The translations under genes and the position numbers were made by a program. Below, one piece after another: positions 9,594-19,222 of a stretch of DNA of 64,000 bases. Location of the stretch: the NCBI RefSeq assembly GCF_003131205.1, contig NZ_QFFY01000003.1, positions 496,001 to 560,000 of the forward strand, read 5' to 3'. The stretch comes from Occallatibacter savannae (GTDB lineage Bacteria > Acidobacteriota > Terriglobia > Terriglobales > Acidobacteriaceae). Each line of letters starts with the position of its first letter. Positions within the stretch are counted from its first letter, which is position 1. The notes under the pieces were generated by a model. It was not told where the DNA came from and made no database searches. It was given only the letters and a program-made list of their open reading frames with translations.

Positions 9594-11198
9594 TCAGAAA
9601 AGCGGTACCTGGCACACCTTCATTTCTCGATTCTGGTACGGGCAGGGGAACCGGGTCTCCGACTTGCTTGGCAACACGATCCACCGGACGTGAGCCGGAG
9701 CGAGCTTCGACAGCCTCCGGTCATCCGAGGCCGTCGCCAGGTCTGAGTCGATTGCTTTGCCGCTCATCCAAGCTGGCGTCAGCGCCGGGGCGACGGCCGC
9801 GATGCCACCATCCTTCGTAATGTCGGGAATTGCGCTTCGCTCTGCGATTGCCCGGAAGTTCTGCGAGTCTTCACCCTCGCCCTCGATGTAGTGGGGGTCG
9901 AGTGCAAAGAGCGCATCTTTCGGGGTGGTGTTCCGAATCCAAAGGAACCCCTGTTCCCAGTCATTCGACGCCGCGAGCCCAGGCAGTTCGATATGAGACG
10001 AATGCGGGAAGGTCCGGATCTGGACGAAAAACATGAGCGCTCCCAGCACCAGAAAGGTGGCAGTCCATCGCACCGGGTCGCGCTCAAGAAAGACTTTTGC
10101 AAGCAACGCTCCGGAAAGGAGGATGAGCACGATGTACACGGTGTGGAAGATTCGCAGCGGCTGGAGCATCGCTACGAAGTAATTGTGTGCATTTGCATGA
10201 GCGAATGTCAGGGAGACCGCAATTACGGCTAGCCCGGCCCAGACAGCCATGCGCGCCATCCAGCGCCCGCAGTCGCTCAAAGTTGCGGCCTTTTCAGCGA
10301 TCGCCCACACGAGCAGCAATGGCGCGACAAGACCGACGATCTCATACCATTGCCAGGCGCTCAGAAACCAATAGCTGCGAGTTTGGGCCACCGCCGCATA
10401 TCCAGCCGGCTGAGCCGGCGCCAGACCGTTGACCAGAGTTGCCGCAAGCAGTGCAAACAGAAGGACTCCAGCGAGCGAAGCGTTTCGCACCAGGCGGTTC
10501 GGTATCGAAGCGCAAACCAGCGTAGCAAGGCAGCAGGCTGTGTACGAGCCCATGAGCGGATGCATAAGGATCGCGAAGACCAGTCCGGCCATGGGAAGCC
10601 CCAGAGAACGGAGTCGTAAGCGACCCGTCTGCCTGAACTCGCTGAGGAGGTCGAGCGTTCCGAGAATCGCCAGCAACCCAAGGGGCGTGGATAGACTGCG
10701 TGCCGTCACGTACGGATCGACAAGCAGCAACGACGTACCCGCGGCAGGCATCGTCATGCAGAGACAAAAGACGACCACTGCCCCGCAGCGGGCCTCGATG
10801 TTGCCAACGCAGCGCGATGCGATTAGCCACGAGGCATGGAGAGTTCCCCAGATGCTGAGGACGTACACCCAGAACATGCACGTCATGACACCGACGCCCG
10901 TGGTCCTTACAAGAATGGCCATCATTGGAGCAAACAGAGAGAAGCGCGTCTGCGCAGTCACGAAGCCAGTCCAAGCGGGATACAGCTCTGGATGAAGCAG
11001 CTTGAAGATGCCGGGCAAGTAGATGCCACCATCTTCGGCGTAAGGATGATAGCCGTGAATGAGGACCGCAACGAGCGTTAACGCTGCCGTGAGCAGAAAT
11101 GGGGCAGCCGCCCTACTCTTCTGAGGCTGGCGATTCCCGACTGTGGAGGGTACGAGGGTTTGTGTCGCTGCCAAGTGCGCGATCTCCTCAGTTCTCAT
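9594..11198 (-). CDS. Polytopic membrane protein (possible DUF6798 / GT-C-like)
   Basis: Integral membrane protein of 534 residues with roughly ten to twelve hydrophobic segments. An early loop reads YHPYAEDGGIYLPG, an acidic periplasmic loop of the kind found in GT-C-fold proteins. The soluble C-terminal part contains WIRNTTPKDALFALDP and RAIAERSAIPD, similar to what I remember of the DUF6798 family; that assignment is tentative. It may act in cell-surface glycan work, in keeping with the glycosyltransferase operon that follows. ATG start at 11198. Confidence 0.7.
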   Translation of the reverse strand: MRTEEIAHLAATQTLVPSTVGNRQPQKSRAAAPFLLTAALTLVAVLIHGYHPYAEDGGIYLPGIFKLLHPELYPAWTGFVTAQTRFSLFAPMMAILVRTTGVGVMTCMFWVYVLSIWGTLHASWLIASRCVGNIEARCGAVVVFCLCMTMPAAGTSLLLVDPYVTARSLSTPLGLLAILGTLDLLSEFRQTGRLRLRSLGLPMAGLVFAILMHPLMGSYTACCLATLVCASIPNRLVRNASLAGVLLFALLAATLVNGLAPAQPAGYAAVAQTRSYWFLSAWQWYEIVGLVAPLLLVWAIAEKAATLSDCGRWMARMAVWAGLAVIAVSLTFAHANAHNYFVAMLQPLRIFHTVYIVLILLSGALLAKVFLERDPVRWTATFLVLGALMFFVQIRTFPHSSHIELPGLAASNDWEQGFLWIRNTTPKDALFALDPHYIEGEGEDSQNFRAIAERSAIPDITKDGGIAAVAPALTPAWMSGKAIDSDLATASDDRRLSKLAPAHVRWIVLPSKSETRFPCPYQNREMKVCQVPLF

Positions 11199-11397
11199 TT
11201 CTCTAAACGATCAACTTGGCATGACGTCAGGGTCTTATGAGTTCAGTCCGGCCCCGCTCTATTTATGCGCCTCGATAAAGACCTGCCAGCCGCGTTCTAT
11301 GGCCCTTGGTACTAAGATTCCGAAAGCAACATAGCAGTTGGCCCTCTCTGACCGGCTCAACATGCCTTTCAGTTTCTGACGTTTGCAGCATGGGCGA

Positions 11398-12747
11398 TCA
11401 ATGATGACCGGAGGCCACCGTTGCCGCGCCGACCCAGTCGTCGAGCTGCCCCGTCTGGCGCATGAGCGAGATTCTGGCCTTCGCGAGTTCTAGGCGTGCG
11501 TTCAGCAGGTCAATGTACTTCTGGCGTTCCTGTATCTTCGCCTGCTGCTCCTCTTTTGGCGTAATCGGAGGAGATCCGCCGGTGCCGTGGAGCTGAATTC
11601 CCACCGATTTCAGTTCGTCCTGCGCAATCGCAAGGTCCAGTTCCGCCATTTTTGCGCGCGTCTCGATCAGACGAACGGACCGGGTCATCTTCATGCGGTT
11701 GGCGTTCTCTTCAAAGCGCTGATTCTGGATATCGATCTCTGATCGCGCAGCGTCTGCGGCCGACGCTCTGGCCGCATCCTTTCGTATTCGATCGAACATC
11801 GGAAACGAAAAGATCACTCCCAGGTTCGCCGTGTTGTAGTTCTCGTGAAGGTTATAGAACGAAGAGACATCGTTGATCGGGCTTACGCGTCCGTACTGAG
11901 CCGCGAAGTTGATGATGGGCCTCCACGTGTAATTGGCTTCTCCCTTCGCACGCTCCATCTTGGCGCGAGCCGTAGCCTCCGCCGCGCGAAGCCCCGGCGT
12001 GGCGAGTGAGCTTTGAGGATTGGGATCGGCTGTACGCAGGTCAGGGATCTCAGGAATCGAATCGTGTGCAACTTGTACCTCGGACTCCGGCAACCCGGTC
12101 AATTCCGAAAGATGCGACTGCAGTGAAGCTCTGTCGTCTTCAGCCTGAAGCCGCTGCAAATCCATCTGCAGTGCGCCCCGTTGTGCTTTATGAAGGTCCA
12201 GTTCGGAGTCCAGGCCAGCTCTCACGCGATCCTCGAGAATTGAAACCAACTTCGCCGAAAAGTCCTGTTGTTCGGAGAGCGCCGCGAGCGCAGCCTGGTT
12301 CTGGTCCAATTCGATGAGCGCGATAGCAACATCTTCTTCCGTTTGCTGCCGGGCTTCTGCGAGCGCAAACTGAGCGGCTTGCACGTCCGCATGAGCAGCT
12401 CTGATCGCGAATCGCTGCTGATTGCTGTAAACCAGCGACTGTGCATTTACTGTGAAGATAGTAGGGACACTCAGCGTTATCCCGTACGTCCATCCGAGAC
12501 CGCCCCCTGTGACCACACTGGGGACAAAGATGTCTTTTGCGATCGCCAGATTTTGCTGAGCCTTCTTCAAATCAAGCTCAGCTGCTCGAACTCGCGAGCT
12601 TTTCTCCAGAGCCCGCCGGATCACAGAATTGAAGGCCGATTGTGCGGAGCAGAGGCAGGGAGCGATGCAGAAACAGCACAGCACGATCAAGTCCCGGAAG
12701 GTGTGCCGAGCGCACGCCCTCGCGCCTTTGCATCGATTCGTTCTCAT
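11398..12747 (-). CDS. TolC-family outer-membrane efflux channel protein
   Basis: A protein of 449 residues with a Cys-rich signal peptide (LIVLCCFCIAPCLCSAQ), then two long alpha-helical coiled-coil halves rich in Ala/Glu/Gln (for example AELDLKKAQQNLAIAKD and LHKAQRGALQMDLQRLQAED), typical of TolC/OEP proteins. It would form the outer-membrane exit duct of a type I or RND/ABC export system. It is the last gene of the operon that starts at 17644, 58 bases after the adaptor gene. No pump subunit is in the operon. Confidence 0.9.
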   Translation of the reverse strand: MRTNRCKGARACARHTFRDLIVLCCFCIAPCLCSAQSAFNSVIRRALEKSSRVRAAELDLKKAQQNLAIAKDIFVPSVVTGGGLGWTYGITLSVPTIFTVNAQSLVYSNQQRFAIRAAHADVQAAQFALAEARQQTEEDVAIALIELDQNQAALAALSEQQDFSAKLVSILEDRVRAGLDSELDLHKAQRGALQMDLQRLQAEDDRASLQSHLSELTGLPESEVQVAHDSIPEIPDLRTADPNPQSSLATPGLRAAEATARAKMERAKGEANYTWRPIINFAAQYGRVSPINDVSSFYNLHENYNTANLGVIFSFPMFDRIRKDAARASAADAARSEIDIQNQRFEENANRMKMTRSVRLIETRAKMAELDLAIAQDELKSVGIQLHGTGGSPPITPKEEQQAKIQERQKYIDLLNARLELAKARISLMRQTGQLDDWVGAATVASGHH

Positions 12748-12805
12748 CGTGACCGGCTAAATCAAATCCGTGTGAAATCACCTCAACTGCGAATGAACTA
12801 CAAAC

Positions 12806-14059
12806 CTATTTGACGCGAAGATTGTCTTTCAGGCTTTCTCCCTCGGAAGCATGAACCGCGACGCGGTCGTCGATTTTCAACCCGCTGGTGATCTCGGCCT
12901 TCATTGCATTGACCAGCCCCACGTTCACTGCCGTCTTCTTCAGCTGACCGTCTGCAATTCGGAACACAAAATGCTGCGTTCCCTGGTCTCGAACCGCCTC
13001 ACGGGGCAGCGTCATCACGTGCAGATGCTTCTGCACGGTCGCCGTGACGGTAACGCTCGTGTTGACCGGCAGGCCATCTGTGTCGCCGATAATGTCGACA
13101 GTGCACATCCCGGTGCGGAGTACTCCATCCCCTGTAACGGCCATCGGCTTCGATTCGAGCCTTCCATTCCAGACGTGCCCGGGTGCGCCAGAACCCCAGG
13201 TGACCCTGACCGGCTCGGCCGTTTTCAATTGGCGAATGTCCGGCTCATAAAAACTGGCGCGAACTGAGAGCTTTTTCAGATCCGCCACATGCACCAGTTC
13301 AGCGCCCATTTGCACGAAGTCGTAGCGGTTTACGGGAAGCAGGTACACCGTACCCTGAATCGGCGAAGCGACATTTGCATTTCCGTACGAAACTCTTTCT
13401 CCGGCGAGATTAGCTTTATCAGCAGCAATCTTCGCCTCCGTACTCTTCAGATCTTCCGGACGATAGCGCGATTGGGCTCGCGTTTTCGCTGCCTGCATAG
13501 CGGAATTAGCTGTTTCGAGACGTTGTCTTGCAGATGCGACCTCTGCGTCTGACGCGCTTCCGATCTGACGGAGTTGCTGAACTGTTGCCAGTGCCTTTTC
13601 GGCCGAAATCTGCTCGCTTTGCGCCTTCGCCAGGTCGGACGCCTGCGCAATCTGATCTTCTTTGGACCCGTTCTGCCGCATGTTCTCTGCGTTCAGTTCT
13701 GATGTCAGAAGCGCCGCCCGAGCATTATCGACGCGTGACTGTGCAAATTGATCTCTCAACTGCAACAGCTTCTCGCCCGGTCGGACCCTCTCGCCCAAGT
13801 GAACGTAGATGTTGTCCACAATGCCCGAGAAAGTCGCCCGGGCTGCAAAGTCATTTGTCGGGACCACGGTTCCGGTCGCCGACACGCTGCTCTCGATGTC
13901 TTCGTATAAAGGCGAAACTGCTTGTACTTCGACTGCCCTCTGCCGATATAGGAAGAATGCAATGCCGACGATGAGGAGTATCGTTCCGCCGATCAGTGCG
14001 TGTCCGCGAGTGAACACAAGGTCGTGTGGCTTCGCTGCAAGCGTAGAAACGTCACTCAT
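12806..14059 (-). CDS. HlyD/RND-type periplasmic adaptor protein
   Basis: Membrane-fusion (adaptor) protein of 417 residues. One N-terminal transmembrane helix (ALIGGTILLIVGIAFFLY) is followed by a lipoyl-like half (TFSGIVDNIYVHLGERVRPG), a long alpha-helical hairpin (about residues 105-205), the second lipoyl half (ASPIQGTVYLLPVNRYD) and beta-barrel segments. It would bridge an inner-membrane transporter and the TolC protein encoded next. It overlaps the upstream glycosyltransferase gene by 8 bases, so translation is probably coupled. Confidence 0.92.
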   Translation of the reverse strand: MSDVSTLAAKPHDLVFTRGHALIGGTILLIVGIAFFLYRQRAVEVQAVSPLYEDIESSVSATGTVVPTNDFAARATFSGIVDNIYVHLGERVRPGEKLLQLRDQFAQSRVDNARAALLTSELNAENMRQNGSKEDQIAQASDLAKAQSEQISAEKALATVQQLRQIGSASDAEVASARQRLETANSAMQAAKTRAQSRYRPEDLKSTEAKIAADKANLAGERVSYGNANVASPIQGTVYLLPVNRYDFVQMGAELVHVADLKKLSVRASFYEPDIRQLKTAEPVRVTWGSGAPGHVWNGRLESKPMAVTGDGVLRTGMCTVDIIGDTDGLPVNTSVTVTATVQKHLHVMTLPREAVRDQGTQHFVFRIADGQLKKTAVNVGLVNAMKAEITSGLKIDDRVAVHASEGESLKDNLRVK

Positions 14060-15935
14060 CGCTCAAGAGCTCCGGCGGAACGTACCATTTGGCCTCCGGG
14101 ACATTTTGTGACACCTGGAATGGAGCAGGCGGACGGCTATACACCCTCGGCTGATACGCCGGAGTCTGATCGCCTTGAGCCTCGTAGAACTCGGGCTCTC
14201 CGCGCGCAAGCGGCGTGAAGCCTCCCAGATCGTTCGCGCGCGTATCCACTGGGAGGCGCGCTACGTCGTACCGATGCTTGCGCAAATCTTGCAAGAGCCA
14301 GTTCTTCTTGCTCGCAACGATCATGTACGGGCCGGCAGAATGCTGAAATTCCGCCAGCGGAACAATGGGCATCGAGTAGAGGACCTTGCGTCCCGCCCAG
14401 AGATTCTCCTCTGGAGAGTCATCCTTGCGGAAATAGCGAATTGCAGGGAAATCCACCGGAAACACGACCCGCCTCGCCAGATCGACCGGCGCGTAGTGTT
14501 GGAACGTCAACGCCAGCAGCGGATCAGCAATTACGATCGGCGAGCCCGCAGGTACGCGCGCCTGCGCGTCCTGGAAACTATCCACGATCTTGTAGAACGA
14601 GTCCTTCTGCTGCTTGTACCAATACCCCACTACAGCTTCCCTGCTCAGGAACCAAGCACAGGCAACACACAGCAGCACTATGGGACCGTAGCGGACATTT
14701 CGAAAGACATAGCGCGCCGCTATCACTGCCGCAATCGCAAACCCATAGCAGACAGGAATGACGAACCGCGGCGAGAGCATGCCTCCGCGAATCGATGCGA
14801 TGATGTATCCGCAAATGGGATACGTCATAAAGACGAAGACTCCCATCGCCTCCCAGGGCGTCAGCGGTGTTCTTCCTCGGTAAGGGGCGAAGATGGAATC
14901 CAGCCATCCCGGCAGCAAGCCGCGGTACACTCTGCGCGAACTTGCCGCCACCCTCTCTTTCGACCAGAACACGACCGCTGCCACCACGAGCAGCGCGAGT
15001 ATCGGATACAGAATGATCTCCACCATCTCTGTATAGGAGTCAAAGACCTGATCGAGCGAAACCTTGTTCCAGGCATACGGCGCGAACTGCGCAATCGAGT
15101 GAGCGATCAATGGCCGATAAAGCAGCAAAGGGGTCGCTGCCAGCGCTAACCCGATCCACACACGAACATCGATGGCGCGAAGCCAGCCGGACCGCCGGCT
15201 CCTCGAGTTTCTGGTGAACTCCATTGGCGCACCGAGGCGGAGTCGTCTCGCGCGCACGATGGTTCTCACCAGTTCACCCAGCGCCGGCGGCAGAAAAGCG
15301 AGCACTGCGAAGTAGTTCGTCGAGATGCCTGCGGCCAGACTTACGACCATCCCGATCAACGCCAGCGACCGTACTCCAGCATTTCTCGAGAGATCAATTG
15401 AGACCGTCCAGCAGAGAAATGCCAGCATCGCCAGTCCGTAGAAGATTCCGTACGAGCGACTCTCGAAGCTGTAGTCGAATGCCGCCATGGACATCCAGAC
15501 CAGGCAACCGAAGATCGCCCATGAACCGCAAATACGGCGTTTCAGGAAAGCGAACAGAGAAGTCAGGCCGACCCAGCAACCGAGTGCCGCAGGCAATCGA
15601 TACGCCCACTCATGTTCGCCGAAGATATTCCGGCACCAGTGAACCAGGAGATAGGTGAGCGGCGGATTCGGGTCTGCACCAGCCGAAAGGGCATGCCACA
15701 AATCATGGAAGCTGTTCAGGCGAGCCAGATGAAATGTGATGAACTCATCGAGCCACATCAGCTTCTGCGCTGATTGCATGAGGAACACCACGAAATATAG
15801 GACGGTCAGGGCCGCAAATGCCCTGACCGGGTTGGCATCAAGCCAAGCGACCACCCCCGCACCCCGCGGTGGAGATTCAGTCGAAGTTTGGTATGAGCAC
15901 TCGTCGTTCAGCACTGCGGAGCCCATATTCCTCAT
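14052..15935 (-). CDS. GT39/ArnT-like membrane glycosyltransferase
   Basis: Protein of 627 residues with an N-terminal hydrophobic segment, the acidic loop [16 protein letters not shown], and a second motif [16 protein letters not shown], matching the first luminal loop of PMT/ArnT-type GT-C enzymes that use polyprenyl-phosphate sugars; about ten further hydrophobic segments follow. The C-terminal soluble tail is long. The acceptor is unknown. The gene overlaps its upstream FAD oxidoreductase gene by 4 bases and its downstream adaptor gene by 8, so all three are likely made together. Confidence 0.85.
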   Translation of the reverse strand: MRNMGSAVLNDECSYQTSTESPPRGAGVVAWLDANPVRAFAALTVLYFVVFLMQSAQKLMWLDEFITFHLARLNSFHDLWHALSAGADPNPPLTYLLVHWCRNIFGEHEWAYRLPAALGCWVGLTSLFAFLKRRICGSWAIFGCLVWMSMAAFDYSFESRSYGIFYGLAMLAFLCWTVSIDLSRNAGVRSLALIGMVVSLAAGISTNYFAVLAFLPPALGELVRTIVRARRLRLGAPMEFTRNSRSRRSGWLRAIDVRVWIGLALAATPLLLYRPLIAHSIAQFAPYAWNKVSLDQVFDSYTEMVEIILYPILALLVVAAVVFWSKERVAASSRRVYRGLLPGWLDSIFAPYRGRTPLTPWEAMGVFVFMTYPICGYIIASIRGGMLSPRFVIPVCYGFAIAAVIAARYVFRNVRYGPIVLLCVACAWFLSREAVVGYWYKQQKDSFYKIVDSFQDAQARVPAGSPIVIADPLLALTFQHYAPVDLARRVVFPVDFPAIRYFRKDDSPEENLWAGRKVLYSMPIVPLAEFQHSAGPYMIVASKKNWLLQDLRKHRYDVARLPVDTRANDLGGFTPLARGEPEFYEAQGDQTPAYQPRVYSRPPAPFQVSQNVPEAKWYVPPELLSDE

Positions 15936-17644
15936 GCAACCTCTTCGTTCTTCTCATCAGGCTGCTGGTCCGTGGCTCGTACCGGCCCTGCAACAACTGC
16001 GGGCTGCTGTTCGCTTTCCTGCCTGCCCTTCTCCTCGTGATATTCCTGCTCCGTGTTGACCTGCCATAGATTGTCTTTGCTTCTGCGGCCCGCGATGATG
16101 TTCTCCACAGCCATCATCGCCGTAAGCATCGAGTGATCCTGATTGTTGTACTTGTGCATTCCGTTGCGCCCAACCAGGAACAGGTTCTCGTAGCGCTCCA
16201 TGTACTTGATGATTTCGTCGAAGCGGTCGTAAGTTCCGAAGTAAGCCGGATATGTTTTCGGAACGCGGAAAACGCATGAGTCGCGCACTTCGTCCGCACG
16301 GAGAATGCCAATGCGCTCGACTTCGTTGATCGCGAATTTGGCGATCTCCGCATTTGGCTTGTTCCAAAGCTCGTCCGTGTCGTAGCAAAAGTATTCGAGC
16401 CCGATCCAAACTTTGGAGGGATCGCTGACCAGATAGGGACTCCAGTTGTTAAAGATCTGGATGCGACCGACGAGCACGTCCGGCTCCTGCACATAGATCC
16501 ACGTGTCCTTGATCATGGAACCGTCCGACTCGGTCAACAGCAGGCGATCAACAAGCAGGCCCACCGTGATGAAGTCGCGATACATGAGCCCGTCCGCGAT
16601 CGCTCGCACGTCTTCCGGCACAGGCGCATCGATGGCTTTGATGAGTTCGCTGATCGGCATCGTCGAGAAGAAGAAGTCTCCGTCGATGCACACGCGGTTG
16701 CCTTCGGGCGTACGCGCTTCAAGGGATGCGATTCGCATCGACCCGTTTTTGGCGCGTTCCACATTTAAGCCTTCAACGCGCCAGCCGAGCCGCACCTCTC
16801 CGCCTTTCGACTGGACCTGCTTTGCGACATGCTCCCACAACTGTCCCGGCCCGTACTTGGGATAAAGAAACTGCTCGATCAGCGAAGTCTCCGAGTCCTT
16901 CTGCCGGATGTCACCCTTCGGCTTGCTTGATGCAAACAGTTTCTTGACGAAATGCTTGACGGCGGAAATCAGCGACAACCCCTTGATGCGTTGGGCACCC
17001 CAAGCTGCCGAGATCTGGTCACAAGGCACGCCCCACACCTTCTCCGTGTAGCTCTTGAAGAACGTAAGGTACAGTTCGCGCCCGAACCGGTTGATGAGGA
17101 AGTCCTCGAGCGTGTTCTCAGGCTTGCGCGGAAATGTCTGCGCCTTCAGATAGCTGAACAGAATTTTTACCGTGCGCGCGATGCCGAGCCTGCCCAGCGT
17201 ACCCGCCGAAAGCGAGAGCGGGTAGTCGAAGAACGAACGCATAAAGTAGATACGGCTCTTCCTGGGACGCACGAGCATCACGCAGTCGGGGTCGGGCACC
17301 GGCACGGGACCCAGTGCCTGCGTCTCCTTCGCTGCGCTCTTAATATGGCGCTCTTGATTGTGGTAGCGAATCGATAGATCACCGCTCTGCCCTGAATCGG
17401 CAATGGGCATGATCTCGGTCCACCAATCCATCACACGATCGGATTTCGAAAAAAACCGGTGGCCGCCAATGTCCATCCGGTTGCCGTTGTAGCGGATGGT
17501 GCACGATATTCCGCCGATGCGGTCGCTCCCCTCGAGCACGATCGGCTTAATATCCGACTGACGGCACAATTCGAGTGCAGCCGTGAGTCCGGCTGGCCCT
17601 GCACCAATGATGACTGCTGTCTGTTTCTTGTGGCCCACGCTCAC
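15932..17644 (-). CDS. FAD-dependent amine-oxidase-fold oxidoreductase, UDP-galactopyranose-mutase/HemY-like
   Basis: Protein of 570 residues. The dinucleotide-binding motif [15 protein letters not shown] begins at residue 10 (GAGPAG 14-19), followed by the usual Glu/Ser-rich ribose site ([11 protein letters not shown]). The C-terminal FAD part reads [18 protein letters not shown], a form common in bacterial NAD(P)/FAD proteins of polysaccharide clusters. Its substrate could be a nucleotide sugar or lipid-linked sugar; I cannot decide. First gene of the operon. GTG start at 17644 preceded by AAGGTGAGGA; GTG at residue 3 is an alternative. Confidence 0.85.
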   Translation of the reverse strand: MSVGHKKQTAVIIGAGPAGLTAALELCRQSDIKPIVLEGSDRIGGISCTIRYNGNRMDIGGHRFFSKSDRVMDWWTEIMPIADSGQSGDLSIRYHNQERHIKSAAKETQALGPVPVPDPDCVMLVRPRKSRIYFMRSFFDYPLSLSAGTLGRLGIARTVKILFSYLKAQTFPRKPENTLEDFLINRFGRELYLTFFKSYTEKVWGVPCDQISAAWGAQRIKGLSLISAVKHFVKKLFASSKPKGDIRQKDSETSLIEQFLYPKYGPGQLWEHVAKQVQSKGGEVRLGWRVEGLNVERAKNGSMRIASLEARTPEGNRVCIDGDFFFSTMPISELIKAIDAPVPEDVRAIADGLMYRDFITVGLLVDRLLLTESDGSMIKDTWIYVQEPDVLVGRIQIFNNWSPYLVSDPSKVWIGLEYFCYDTDELWNKPNAEIAKFAINEVERIGILRADEVRDSCVFRVPKTYPAYFGTYDRFDEIIKYMERYENLFLVGRNGMHKYNNQDHSMLTAMMAVENIIAGRRSKDNLWQVNTEQEYHEEKGRQESEQQPAVVAGPVRATDQQPDEKNEEVA

Positions 17645-18057
17645 TCCTCACCTTGCGCTGGATGGTTGGCAGAAAACGGCTCTATCTTGCATTCGCTTGG
17701 AGGTTTGAAGGATCGTGATGCGCCCGTTTGGCGAACCCGGGTTTGGCATCTGCACACGATGACCTGTTTGGCTTTATTTACTTAGCTACGCCACGACCAG
17801 AAACTAGATATGAGAGCCGCTGCATTGCGGAGTCTTGCATCCCGCAAGCTCCGTTGGCTTTAGGATTCGGTTTCGCGACATCAAGTTGGCCCCGCCCGCA
17901 TTCATGGGAAGATTCCAACTCGCAGGCAAGAAATGTTGCGTACGATACAACTTTTCCGTGCCCCGCATGCAAATACCACAAGGTATAAACAATTTCGGGT
18001 AGACTCGATGCAGGCCCACCCAAAAGGTTGCCTTGCTCGCGAAAGGTATTCCCTCTC
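17645..18057. other. Divergent intergenic region without a recognisable gene
   Basis: 413 bases between the FAD oxidoreductase (minus) and GH43 (plus) genes. It must hold both promoters. Two open frames cross it, but they lack ribosome-binding sites and have no family features. No strong repeat or hairpin was seen. Confidence 0.6.
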
Positions 18058-19122
18058 ATGCTGTGCTGCAAGCGGATTGCAGGCGTGTGTCTGCTGTCCG
18101 TGTACCTGATCGCCTTGACTTCCTGCGGGATCTTTCCCACTGGAAAACTTTCCTACGCGGCGGAAGGCACCGACCCTCTGGCTTCTTATCTGCAGCTCGG
18201 CGACACGGATCCCGTGCTCGACCCCAGCATTATCCGACAAGGCGCAACCTATTATGCCTACAGCACGGACGTGGCTGGATTTCCCGGGAATGGCAACATT
18301 CCCATCCACTGCTCTCAGGACAAAATGAATTGGACCGCCTGCGGTAGCGTCTTTCCCGAAGGGATGCCGCAGTGGATACAGCAGAGAGTGCCCGGCGTTG
18401 AGGGGCTTTGGGCGCCAGACATCTCCTACTTCAATGGCGAGTACCACCTTTACTACAACGGCTCGAGACTTCACACGCAGCAGACCGTCATCGGGCTCGC
18501 AACCAACACCACACTTGATCCTGCCGATCCCGCATACAAATGGGTCGATCGCGGACTGGTTCTTGAGTCAAAGCAGGGCGACGACTTCAACGCGCTCGAC
18601 CCGACGATTCTCATCGACTCCGACCAGAAGGTCTGGCTGACTTATGGCAGCTACTGGTCCGGCATCAAGCAGCGCCAGATCGACGCGGTCACGGGAATGC
18701 TGCTCACATCGAATCGCACGCGCTACGACCTCGCTACCCGGCCCGGCATTCCTAACAACCCTATTGAAGGCGCCTCTCTCATCCGCCACGGCAACTACTA
18801 CTACCTGTTCGTCTCCGTCGACTACTGCTGCGAACAGAACAACGCTGACAACAACTACAAGCAGGCAGTGGGACGCTCAACCAGCCCGCACGGCCCCTTC
18901 GTGGACGAGAACGGCACGCGCATGTTAAACGGCGGCGGAACGGTATTGCTCAAAGGCAATAGCACTTGGAATGCGCCGGGCGGCGGCACCGCTTTCCTTG
19001 ACAGCGAGAAGGGCGAGAGCCTCATCGTCTTCCACGCGCATAATCTTGACAAGAGCAATACTCCATATCAATGGGTCAAGACTTTGAAGTGGCAGAACGA
19101 TTGGCCTGCAATTGCAGATTGA
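18058..19122 (+). CDS. GH43-family arabinan endo-1,5-alpha-L-arabinosidase-like lipoprotein
   Basis: Exported glycosidase of 354 residues. A lipoprotein signal peptide ends in ALTSCG, giving Cys at the lipobox. The five-bladed propeller motifs of GH43 follow: VLDPSIIRQGATYYAYS with the catalytic base Asp, WAPDISYFNGEYHLYYNG, DPTILIDSDQKVWLTYG with the pKa-modulating Asp, and NPIEGASLIRHG with the general-acid Glu. These match arabinanase-type GH43 enzymes, which cut alpha-1,5-arabinan. The frame opens at a TTG (18028), but ATG 18058 begins a proper signal peptide and has AAAGG upstream. Confidence 0.9.
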   Translation: MLCCKRIAGVCLLSVYLIALTSCGIFPTGKLSYAAEGTDPLASYLQLGDTDPVLDPSIIRQGATYYAYSTDVAGFPGNGNIPIHCSQDKMNWTACGSVFPEGMPQWIQQRVPGVEGLWAPDISYFNGEYHLYYNGSRLHTQQTVIGLATNTTLDPADPAYKWVDRGLVLESKQGDDFNALDPTILIDSDQKVWLTYGSYWSGIKQRQIDAVTGMLLTSNRTRYDLATRPGIPNNPIEGASLIRHGNYYYLFVSVDYCCEQNNADNNYKQAVGRSTSPHGPFVDENGTRMLNGGGTVLLKGNSTWNAPGGGTAFLDSEKGESLIVFHAHNLDKSNTPYQWVKTLKWQNDWPAIAD

Positions 19123-19222
19123 TCGTTCCTTTGCACGAACAGCTCCGCACCTGTCCGCCTGTTTCCGCATAGTTTCATACGTTCAAGCGCAGTAGAATTG
19201 GGCTTGCCGAATCAGGAAGCTG

